The translations under genes were made by a program, and so were the position numbers. Below, piece after piece: positions 1 through 5,709 of a stretch of DNA of 5,709 nucleotides. The notes beneath the pieces are model-generated. The model had not been told where the DNA came from. It made no database searches and saw only the letters and a list, made by a program, of their open reading frames with translations. The stretch comes from Bacteroidota bacterium (GTDB lineage: Bacteria; Bacteroidota; Bacteroidia; JAADEI01), in contig WFXT01000116.1 of assembly GCA_015490475.1 (NCBI GenBank), positions 1 through 5,709 on the forward strand, read 5' to 3'. Positions within the stretch are counted from its first letter, which is position 1; every line of letters begins with the position of its first letter.

Positions 1-1
1 C

Positions 2-118
2 CCTTTTACACTATGGGAAAGACAAAGAGGTTTTCCCTATGAAAAAGACAGATTCTACTGGCTCCAAATCGGACTATACTATACGCTATATAGAATCGGA
101 TGTCCGTTAACTTTCTAA
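2..118 (+). CDS. C-terminal end of a probable outer-membrane beta-barrel protein (5'-partial)
   Basis: An open frame enters from the left edge and stops with TAA at 116-118, giving the last 38 residues of a protein. The tail is rich in aromatic residues (W, Y, F) and its last stretch, LQIGLYYTLYRIGCPLTF, alternates polar and non-polar residues and finishes in Phe, as in many outer-membrane beta-barrel proteins. In Bacteroidota a small barrel-like protein (DUF6089 type) often lies directly upstream of uppS, so by position this could be its end; that identity is inference from context, since too little sequence is present to recognise the family. A single Cys lies five residues from the end of the protein. 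Only 13 bases separate its stop from the preferred uppS ATG, which suggests the same transcript. Confidence 0.6.
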   Translation, partial: PFTLWERQRGFPYEKDRFYWLQIGLYYTLYRIGCPLTF

Positions 119-131
119 CTTTGTGTGGCAT

Positions 132-881
132 ATGGCTATAAATGAGATAAAGGAAAAGCGGATACCGAACCATGTGGCACTGATTATGGACGGTAATGGG
201 CGATGGGCTAAAAAACGAGGGCTACCCAGAACAGAAGGACACAAAGAAGGTGCTAACAGAGTAAGAGATGTCATAGATGCTTGTATTGACCTGAAAATTC
301 CTTATGTTTCATTCTTTGCTTTTTCCACTGAGAACTGGCAACGCCCACAGGAAGAAGTCAATGTTCTTATGGATATACTGTCCCAAGCACTTGATAAATA
401 CACAACAGAAGCAATAAAAAAGCAAATAAAACTCATTGTATTAGGCGACGCTTCACGACTACCTAAACATGTGAGAGACAGGCTTCTAAAAGTTCAAGAG
501 AGAACCAGAAATTTCAATCGGCTCACTGTAATACTGGCTCTAAATTATAGTGGGCGATGGGATATCCTTGAAGGAGTTAAAAATTTTGCCTTACACATCA
601 AGAAAAATCCAGATTTTTCCCTTGAAACACTAAATGAACAGGTTTTCAGGAGTTTCATGCCCGGTGGCAATATACCTGATCCAGACCTTTTAATACGGAC
701 AAGCGGTGAATTAAGAATAAGTAATTTCTACTTGTGGCAGTTGGCTTATACAGAATTATACTTCACACCAGTGTTCTGGCCAGAGTTTAGCAGAGAAGAA
801 TTTTTAAAAGCTCTTGCTGACTGGCAACGACGAGAACGCCGATTTGGTAAAATAAGCGAACAAATTACCAGTGATGAATAG
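132..881 (+). CDS. uppS: Isoprenyl transferase (undecaprenyl diphosphate synthase, cis-prenyltransferase)
   Basis: This cytoplasmic, membrane-associated enzyme adds isopentenyl diphosphate units in cis to farnesyl diphosphate to make the C55 carrier lipid for peptidoglycan and surface glycans. The family signatures are all present. Numbered from the ATG at 132 (249 aa, normal length), they are IMDGNGRWAKKRG with the Mg/diphosphate-binding Asp20, the general region around His37, FAFSTENWQRP (65-75 region less three) with Ser65, Asn68, Trp69 and Arg71, NYSGRWDI, and DPDLLIRTSGELRISNF with Arg189 and Arg195, followed by Glu208 in the AYTELYF segment. These match the known E. coli UppS active-site residues, so the enzyme should be functional. 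An in-frame GTG at 123 would add three residues (MWH); ATG 132 is preferred because conservation begins soon after it and the GTG would leave only four bases after the upstream stop. The 3' end overlaps the start of bamA. Confidence 0.96.
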   Translation: MAINEIKEKRIPNHVALIMDGNGRWAKKRGLPRTEGHKEGANRVRDVIDACIDLKIPYVSFFAFSTENWQRPQEEVNVLMDILSQALDKYTTEAIKKQIKLIVLGDASRLPKHVRDRLLKVQERTRNFNRLTVILALNYSGRWDILEGVKNFALHIKKNPDFSLETLNEQVFRSFMPGGNIPDPDLLIRTSGELRISNFYLWQLAYTELYFTPVFWPEFSREEFLKALADWQRRERRFGKISEQITSDE

Positions 882-3495
882 AACAATTATGAAAACAATA
901 ATATTTTGTTCGTTAACACTTCTTAATTATTTTGTTCTGGGACAAACTACTATTGACTACAGGATTCCTCGCAAATACATAGTCGCAGGAATCAAAATTG
1001 AAGGTGCCGATGATGTTTCCCCACAGCTCATAAAAGCATTGATAGGTATCAAGGAAAATGAAGAAATACAGATTCCCGGTGATAAACTACGGGATGCCAT
1101 TAAACGGCTATGGGAACACGGTTTGTTTCAGGACGTTTCTGTTATGATAGATAGCGTTTATGGAAATCGTGTATGGCTAAAATTTGAAGTAGTCAAACAA
1201 CCTTTGATTTCTGGCTTTGTAATAGAGGGAGTATCAAAGTCACATGCAGATGACATTGCAGAAATGTTAGAGGAATACAAAGGCAAGTCTTATTCTGAAG
1301 CCATTAAAGAAAACATCAAGGCTTCTGTTCTTTCATATTTTGAACATAAAGGTTTCCTGTTGGCTAAAGCAACTGTAGAAAAACATTCTTATGACTCTGC
1401 CCGAAATGAAATAAAGTTAAGGATTAACATAAACAAAGGAGTGAAAAGCAGAATAGATAGAATTCTATTTTATGGCAACAAACATTTCTCAGACTATCGG
1501 CTTAAAGCTAAAATGAAGAATACAAAAGAACATTTCCGTATATGGCTTTTCAGACGCCCTTCCCTAAAAGAATTATTCTGCGGAAATCCTTATAAATGCG
1601 AAGAATTGCAGTTAACACCCACTGAACTACTCGTCAACTCTTATAAATATCTCAGGAGACGTGTCAATCCCAACATTTTTGCATCAAGTCAATTCAGCGA
1701 GGAAGATTTTGAACAAGACAAATGGAACCTGCTTAAATTCTACCATTCAAAAGGATTTCGTAATGCAAGAATTTTGAAAGATACATTTGAATTTACCCAT
1801 GACGGAGACGTTATAATCAAAATATGGGTTTCTGAAGGAAGCAAATATTATTTCAGAGACTTAACATTTGTTGGCAATACACTATATCCAGATTCAGTAT
1901 TGAAACGACGACTTGGTATTAAAAAAGGCGACGTTTACAACCGTGAGTTATTAGAAAGAAAATTATATGCGGACCCTGCGGGATTAGACGTTGCTTCTCT
2001 ATACATGAACAACGGATATCTATTTTTCAACGCAACACCTGTCGAAGTGGCAATACAAAACGATTCGGTTGACATTGAAATAAGAATATATGAAGGTCCC
2101 AAAGCATATATTGATAGGGTAACCATTTCTGGTAATACAAAGACACATGACCATGTTATAAGGCGTGAACTATACACTGACCCAGGAGAAATCTTTTCAC
2201 GAGATGATGTGGTAAGGTCACAACGCCAGCTGGCAGCACTTGGCTATTTTGACCCAGAAAACATGAATATAAATCCCAAGCCAGACCCACAAAAAGGCAA
2301 GGTGGATATTGAATACAGCGTTTCGGAACGGCCAAGCGATCAGGTTGAGTTGAGTGCAGGCTTCGGAGGAGGAATGGTAATAGGTAGTCTTGGTTTTATT
2401 CTCAACAATTTTTCACTACGGGAACTAATCAAGGGAGAATGGAATCCTATTCCTTCTGGCGATGGACAACGCCTGACTATAAGGGCACAATCTAACTATA
2501 CTTACTATCGGTCGCTCACATTTTCTTTTACCGAACCATGGTTTGGAGGCAAAAAACCACATTCCTTCACTGTTGCTGCATACGTCAATCAGATCACTAA
2601 TGGCAAGAAACCAGACGAATCAGGCTTCTCAGAACAACTAACATGGGGTAGCACAATAAGTTGGGGATTCCGTCTCAATTGGCCCGATAACTATTTCTCT
2701 TTGTTCCTGTCCCTTGAATACCAGAAGATCAAGCTCACCAATTCTAACTACTTCGGCTTTTTTACCGACGGCTCAACAAATAACCTGTTTTCAGAATTAA
2801 AAATTGTAAGAAACTCTGTTGACCAGCCCATTTATCCGAGGCAGGGTTCACAATTCACTCTTTCTGCCCGTTTTACACCACCATATTCTCAGCTGTTTGA
2901 AGCAGGCCAATTCAACGACCCCTTCGCATCTTCCATTCAAGATAAGTTCAATTGGCTTGAATATTATAAACTTAAATTTGATGCAGAGTGGTACCTTCCA
3001 GTATCTAAAAATCGTAAACTGGTCTTCAAGAGCAGGTATAGCATAGGTTATCTGGGCTTCTATAATTCTGCGTTCAAAGACATGCCCTTTGAACGGTTTG
3101 AACTGGGTGGAGATGGTTTATCAAATTTCGCATTCTATGGCAAGGAAATCGTTTCCCTACGAGGTTATGACCCCTTCGTATTGTTTGGAACCGCTTTTCA
3201 CAAGGTATCACTTGAGTTAAGATACCCGGTGACATTAAGTCCAATGTCCACTATTTATGTTCTAACATTTCTGGATGGAGGGATGGCATGGACAGACGCT
3301 AAAGACTTAAATCTACTTGATTTCAAACGGTCTGCAGGCATCGGTGTCCGCTTCATATTGCCCATGGTCGGCTTGATGGGCTTTGATTTTGGCATAGGAT
3401 TTGATAAAGGACTATTGCCCCCAGAACGATGGGGAGATTACTTCAAGGCACCCTACACACGGGTGAACGTCGTTCTGGGCTTTGAACCATACTAA
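874..3495 (+). CDS. bamA: Outer-membrane protein assembly factor BamA (Omp85 family)
   Basis: BamA is the central channel of the BAM complex that folds beta-barrel proteins into the outer membrane. From ATG 874 the protein has 873 aa: a signal peptide (cleavage likely after VLG, before QTT, about residue 23), five POTRA domains at about 35-109, 110-188, 190-322, 323-408 and 409-488, and a C-terminal 16-strand-type barrel from about 490 to the end. Each POTRA repeat shows the usual pattern (I.GN, then a helix ending in GYF or GF). POTRA3 carries a long insert (about 215-275), common in Bacteroidota. The loop-6 signature is present as SLRGYDP (Arg763). The mature chain has only two cysteines, C236 and C242, both in the POTRA3 insert. 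The C-terminus is VNVVLGFEPY rather than a terminal Phe. Alternative starts are GTG 871 and ATG 889; ATG 889 would give a shorter but still good signal peptide and no overlap with uppS. Confidence 0.96.
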   Translation: MNRTIMKTIIFCSLTLLNYFVLGQTTIDYRIPRKYIVAGIKIEGADDVSPQLIKALIGIKENEEIQIPGDKLRDAIKRLWEHGLFQDVSVMIDSVYGNRVWLKFEVVKQPLISGFVIEGVSKSHADDIAEMLEEYKGKSYSEAIKENIKASVLSYFEHKGFLLAKATVEKHSYDSARNEIKLRININKGVKSRIDRILFYGNKHFSDYRLKAKMKNTKEHFRIWLFRRPSLKELFCGNPYKCEELQLTPTELLVNSYKYLRRRVNPNIFASSQFSEEDFEQDKWNLLKFYHSKGFRNARILKDTFEFTHDGDVIIKIWVSEGSKYYFRDLTFVGNTLYPDSVLKRRLGIKKGDVYNRELLERKLYADPAGLDVASLYMNNGYLFFNATPVEVAIQNDSVDIEIRIYEGPKAYIDRVTISGNTKTHDHVIRRELYTDPGEIFSRDDVVRSQRQLAALGYFDPENMNINPKPDPQKGKVDIEYSVSERPSDQVELSAGFGGGMVIGSLGFILNNFSLRELIKGEWNPIPSGDGQRLTIRAQSNYTYYRSLTFSFTEPWFGGKKPHSFTVAAYVNQITNGKKPDESGFSEQLTWGSTISWGFRLNWPDNYFSLFLSLEYQKIKLTNSNYFGFFTDGSTNNLFSELKIVRNSVDQPIYPRQGSQFTLSARFTPPYSQLFEAGQFNDPFASSIQDKFNWLEYYKLKFDAEWYLPVSKNRKLVFKSRYSIGYLGFYNSAFKDMPFERFELGGDGLSNFAFYGKEIVSLRGYDPFVLFGTAFHKVSLELRYPVTLSPMSTIYVLTFLDGGMAWTDAKDLNLLDFKRSAGIGVRFILPMVGLMGFDFGIGFDKGLLPPERWGDYFKAPYTRVNVVLGFEPY

Positions 3496-3517
3496 ACACA
3501 CATAAAATAAGAAAGCC

Positions 3518-4066
3518 ATGACGAGGAAATTAATGAAACTTTTGAGGGTGATTTTGATTGTGGTTGGTGTGGGTACAGTGCTTGCCCCCTTCGCAAAAGC
3601 CCAGAAAATAGCAGTCATTGATTCCAGAAAAATTCTGGAAAGTCTACCTGAATACAAGGTGGTTCAAAAACAACTGGACAGCATAGCAAAGGTCTGGAGA
3701 AAAGAAATAGATAGTCTCTACAGAGTCATTGACCAGAAATGGAGACAGTATAGAGACGAGCGACACCTATTAACCGAGCAAATGAGAAAGCAAAAGGAAC
3801 AGGAAATAATTGAAATGGAAAAGATGGTTCGTCGTAAACAACGTGAGTACTTTGGTCCCGATGGACAATTCGCTAAAAAGCAAAAGGAACTAATGGAACC
3901 CATCAATGAAAAGGTCTATAATGCAGTGAGGACCGTAGCACGACGACTCAGATACGGAATAGTGCTTGACAAAGCAACAGGTCCAACAGTCTATTTTGTT
4001 GAAAGTAGGTATGACATAACAGATGAGGTAATTCAGGAATTGCAAAAATCAGGTTCGTCTAAATGA
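3518..4066 (+). CDS. skp: OmpH/Skp-family periplasmic chaperone
   Basis: Skp proteins trap unfolded outer-membrane proteins in the periplasm and carry them to the BAM machinery encoded just upstream. The 182-residue product starts with a signal peptide: basic MTRKLMKLLR, a hydrophobic run to about residue 22, and a probable AKA cleavage site after residue 28. The mature chain opens with the family core strand KIAVIDSRKILESLPEY, continues as a highly charged Lys/Glu/Arg/Gln-rich helical hairpin at about 45-112 that forms the tentacles, has the turn FGPDGQFAKKQKELMEPI (112-129), and returns to the core through YGIVLDKATGPTVYF and DITDEVIQEL. It lies 22 bases after bamA with an A-rich leader and no Shine-Dalgarno. 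Its TGA overlaps the next start in an ATGA, implying translational coupling. Many Bacteroidota have two adjacent ompH copies here; only one is present. Confidence 0.93.
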   Translation: MTRKLMKLLRVILIVVGVGTVLAPFAKAQKIAVIDSRKILESLPEYKVVQKQLDSIAKVWRKEIDSLYRVIDQKWRQYRDERHLLTEQMRKQKEQEIIEMEKMVRRKQREYFGPDGQFAKKQKELMEPINEKVYNAVRTVARRLRYGIVLDKATGPTVYFVESRYDITDEVIQELQKSGSSK

Positions 4067-5427
4067 GACGTAGAAACATTATCAGGGAAGTTGCCATAGA
4101 GAAAATAGTATATGGCGGTAAAGGGTTAGGGTTCCTTAACGGCAAAGCAGTTCTCGTCAGTGGTGCTATTCCCGGTGAGATCGTTGATGTCAAAGTCAAA
4201 AAAGTCAAAAAGGATTATATTGAAGGAACTGTTTTTAAATGGATTAAAAAGGCTGATTATAGAACGGAAGCATTTTGCCAACATTTTGGAACCTGTGGAG
4301 GCTGTCTATGGCAGGACATCCCCTATGAAAAACAACTGGACTTGAAATATGCTATGGTTCTGGACGCATATCAACACGTCGGAAAATGGCAAGAGCCCCC
4401 CATTCAAAAAACCATTCCTTCCCCACAAGATAAATTCTTTCGTAACAAATTGGAATATAGCATAACGCAAGTCAAAGACAGGGTTGTTGTTGGTTTTCAC
4501 AAAAGAGGGTCATGGGAAGAAGTGGTTGACATCCAACAATGCTACTTGCAACCAGAAATATCAGACAAAATCAGGAACGCACTAAGAGAAATCCTTAACA
4601 AAGAAGGCATTACGGGATACAATCCAGTAACCCATGAAGGACTGGCTCGTTCTTTGATTATCAGACTAACCAGAACAGGTCAGATAATGGTCATTGTAGT
4701 GTTCAAAAGAGAACACCATCCATCCATAGAGCCAGTAATGAAATTTTTGAAGGAAAATTTTCCTGAAATAACTTCACTTTACTATGCTATTAATCCCAAA
4801 TTAAACGACAGTCTTGCCTATGGCGTTGGGTTTAAGTTAGTCCATGGAACCCCATACATTGAGGAGGAACTTCTGGGCTTAAAATTCAGGATAAGTCCGC
4901 AATCATTCTTTCAAACGAATCTTTATCAAACCGAAACTCTTTATAAAACTGCCCTATCGTTTGCTAATTTGCAAGGTTCTGAATTAGTCTATGACCTATA
5001 TTGTGGAACAGGAACACTTTCCTTATTAGCATCAAAACAAGCCAATAAAGTAGTTGGCATAGAAATCGTTGAACAGGCTATAGAGAAAGCCCGTGAAAAT
5101 GCACAACTCAACAATATCGCCAATGCAGTGTTCTATGTAGGAGATGTAAGAAAGAAATTAAATGATATTTTGGAAAAAGAAGGACATCCCGACGTAGTTA
5201 TTACCAATCCCGCCCGTGCCGGAATGCATAAAGACGTAGTAAAAGCACTGGCTTCTGTTAAACCAAGACGTATTGTTTATGTTAGTTGCAATCCTGTAAC
5301 ACAGGCTCGGGACATAAGAATGCTTGTAGACATGGCAAATTATCAACTTAAAGTAATACAGCCCGTAGATATGTTTCCACACACCCCACATATTGAAACT
5401 GTATCACTGCTTGAATTGTCATCATGA
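4063..5427 (+). CDS. rlmD: 23S rRNA (uracil-C5)-methyltransferase, RlmD/RumA family
   Basis: The family transfers a methyl group from S-adenosylmethionine to C5 of a uridine in 23S rRNA (U1939 in E. coli numbering), in the cytoplasm. The 454-residue protein has an N-terminal TRAM RNA-binding domain (about 3-62), a 4Fe-4S site with C72-X5-C78-X2-C81 and a fourth Cys at C160, a central domain, and a Rossmann methyltransferase domain from about 275. Visible motifs are SPQSFFQTN (278-286), the SAM-binding loop YDLYCGTGTLSLLA (310-323), VGIEIV (331-336), NPARAG (382-387), VYVSCNP with nucleophile C409, and PHTPHIETV with the probable general base E445. Asn382 replaces the usual Asp of D-P-[PA]-R. 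The start ATG overlaps the skp stop by four bases. Family membership is clear; the exact uridine, or a relation to RlmC/RlmCD or the tRNA enzyme TrmA, cannot be settled from sequence, although the Fe-S cluster argues against TrmA. Confidence 0.92.
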   Translation: MRRRNIIREVAIEKIVYGGKGLGFLNGKAVLVSGAIPGEIVDVKVKKVKKDYIEGTVFKWIKKADYRTEAFCQHFGTCGGCLWQDIPYEKQLDLKYAMVLDAYQHVGKWQEPPIQKTIPSPQDKFFRNKLEYSITQVKDRVVVGFHKRGSWEEVVDIQQCYLQPEISDKIRNALREILNKEGITGYNPVTHEGLARSLIIRLTRTGQIMVIVVFKREHHPSIEPVMKFLKENFPEITSLYYAINPKLNDSLAYGVGFKLVHGTPYIEEELLGLKFRISPQSFFQTNLYQTETLYKTALSFANLQGSELVYDLYCGTGTLSLLASKQANKVVGIEIVEQAIEKARENAQLNNIANAVFYVGDVRKKLNDILEKEGHPDVVITNPARAGMHKDVVKALASVKPRRIVYVSCNPVTQARDIRMLVDMANYQLKVIQPVDMFPHTPHIETVSLLELSS

Positions 5428-5525
5428 ATACTTGAACCATTATGTGCATATTAATACACTACACAATCACAACAAACGGAAACAATGGATACGTGATTTA
5501 ACGTATAAAAAGTAAAACATTATGT
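5428..5525 (+). other. AT-rich intergenic gap after rlmD
   Basis: These 98 bases separate the compact operon from the next probable gene and contain no open frame worth calling. They are AT-rich with A-rich runs near 5507-5519, as is common ahead of Bacteroidota starts. No GC-rich hairpin followed by a T-run is visible, so I cannot place an intrinsic terminator for the operon. An imperfect palindrome surrounds 5440-5455 (GTG...CAC around a TATTAATA core), and a perfect short inverted repeat lies at 5489-5506. No full Bacteroidota promoter (TTTG plus TAnnTTTG at the usual spacing) is evident. Confidence 0.5.
5489..5506. repeat. Perfect 6-bp inverted repeat, ATACGT-6 nt-ACGTAT
   Basis: The arms at 5489-5494 and 5501-5506 are exact reverse complements around the spacer GATTTA. 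The repeat lies about 20 bases before the ATG at 5526. The stem does not extend in either direction, is AT-rich, and is followed by an A-run rather than a T-run on the + strand, so it does not look like a terminator. It could be a small operator for the next gene or chance in an AT-rich region. Confidence 0.35.
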
Positions 5526-5709
5526 ATGATAGCTGTAATCACTCCCGCTATAGATAGAAGGGCTCAATATGGATAGCCAGACAATTGGCTTTTAAAAAAC
5601 CAGATTATGTTCGTGTGATTCCTATGTGGCTTGAACAAGATGATACTTATGTATCAAAGCTACTAGACAAATCAGAACAAGTAGTAGTGATAATTACACA
5701 CAGAGAAGC
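5526..5709 (+). pseudogene. Start of an unrecognised gene, apparently split by a frameshift (3'-partial)
   Basis: An ATG at 5526 opens a short frame reading MIAVITPAIDRRAQYG that stops at TAG 5574-5576. A second frame, one base back, is open from 5558 to the right edge (50 full codons) and reads SIWIARQLAFKKPDY, then VRVIPMWLEQDD, YVSKLLDKSEQ and VVVIITHRE. The second part looks like real protein (amphipathic and strand-like segments, balanced codons) but has no convincing start: its only ATG is at 5624, inside the strand-like part, and the earlier options are TTG 5585 and GTG 5615. Joining the frames by a single -1 shift within 5558-5573 gives one continuous soluble alpha/beta-like N-terminus with a hydrophobic first strand. 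A one-base deletion, a sequencing error near GGG 5560-5562, or recoding would all explain it. I do not recognise the family, and the gene runs off the window. Confidence 0.4.

Noticed and set aside
1935..2177. An 80-codon open frame on the - strand inside bamA
   Set aside because: It lies wholly within the conserved POTRA4-POTRA5 coding region, has no recognisable domain, and is best explained as an antisense shadow of bamA.
2819..3046. A 75-codon + strand frame inside the bamA barrel region
   Set aside because: It is out of frame with a clearly conserved barrel sequence and its product is low-information (Ser/Leu/His-rich), typical of a shadow frame.
3412..3657. An 81-codon - strand frame across the bamA/skp junction
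   Set aside because: It covers the ends of two well-supported genes, and its hydrophobic stretch is the antisense of the skp signal peptide.
4189..4209. Three close copies of GTCAAA in rlmD
   Set aside because: They simply encode a Val-Lys-rich VKVKKVKK strand in the TRAM domain, where basic residues are expected for RNA binding.
4160..4345. Short + strand frame inside rlmD
   Set aside because: It overlaps the TRAM domain and Fe-S region of rlmD in another frame, with no sign of its own start or family.
5158..5391. A 77-codon - strand frame inside rlmD
   Set aside because: It is antisense to the catalytic domain of rlmD, including its Cys nucleophile loop, and has no recognisable features.
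5440..5455. Palindrome-like GTGCATATTAATACAC considered as a terminator
   Set aside because: The stem has mismatches, is AT-rich, leaves almost no loop, and is not followed by a T-run.
5655..5662. CAAAGCTA, a reverse-strand match to the Bacteroidota -7 box
   Set aside because: It lies in a likely coding stretch, and no reverse-strand gene follows it in the gap, where all three - strand frames meet early stops.

Overview
The window looks like a piece of a Bacteroidota chromosome. The evidence is the order of genes (C-terminus of a probable outer-membrane protein, uppS, bamA, an OmpH/Skp-type chaperone), the long insert inside the third POTRA domain of BamA, the absence of clear Shine-Dalgarno sequences before the starts, and moderately AT-rich DNA (judged by eye). 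No genus can be named.

All recognised genes lie on the + strand and are tightly packed, as in an operon. At the left edge (2-118) is the C-terminal end of a protein whose alternating aromatic residues and terminal Phe suggest an outer-membrane beta-barrel. Next come uppS (about 132-881), which makes the undecaprenyl carrier lipid for wall and surface polysaccharides; bamA (about 874-3495), the core of the outer-membrane protein insertion machine; a skp/ompH-type periplasmic chaperone (3518-4066); and an RlmD/RumA-type 23S rRNA uracil-C5 methyltransferase (4063-5427). The uppS/bamA and skp/rlmD pairs overlap, and bamA is 22 bases from skp, so co-transcription and translational coupling are likely.

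The first four genes fit one theme, building the envelope: lipid carrier supply, delivery of unfolded outer-membrane proteins by Skp, and their insertion by BamA. The methyltransferase is the odd member, since its job is ribosome maturation. All the family's main catalytic residues are visible except that the Asp of the usual D-P-[PA]-R motif is Asn.

After 5427 the dense layout ends. A 98-base AT-rich gap holds one perfect 6-bp inverted repeat and no convincing terminator. From about 5526 to the right edge there appears to be the start of another gene split over two reading frames, which is the least explained part of the window. I see no RNA gene, mobile element, CRISPR array or clearly new multi-gene system; most of the window is conserved core genome.
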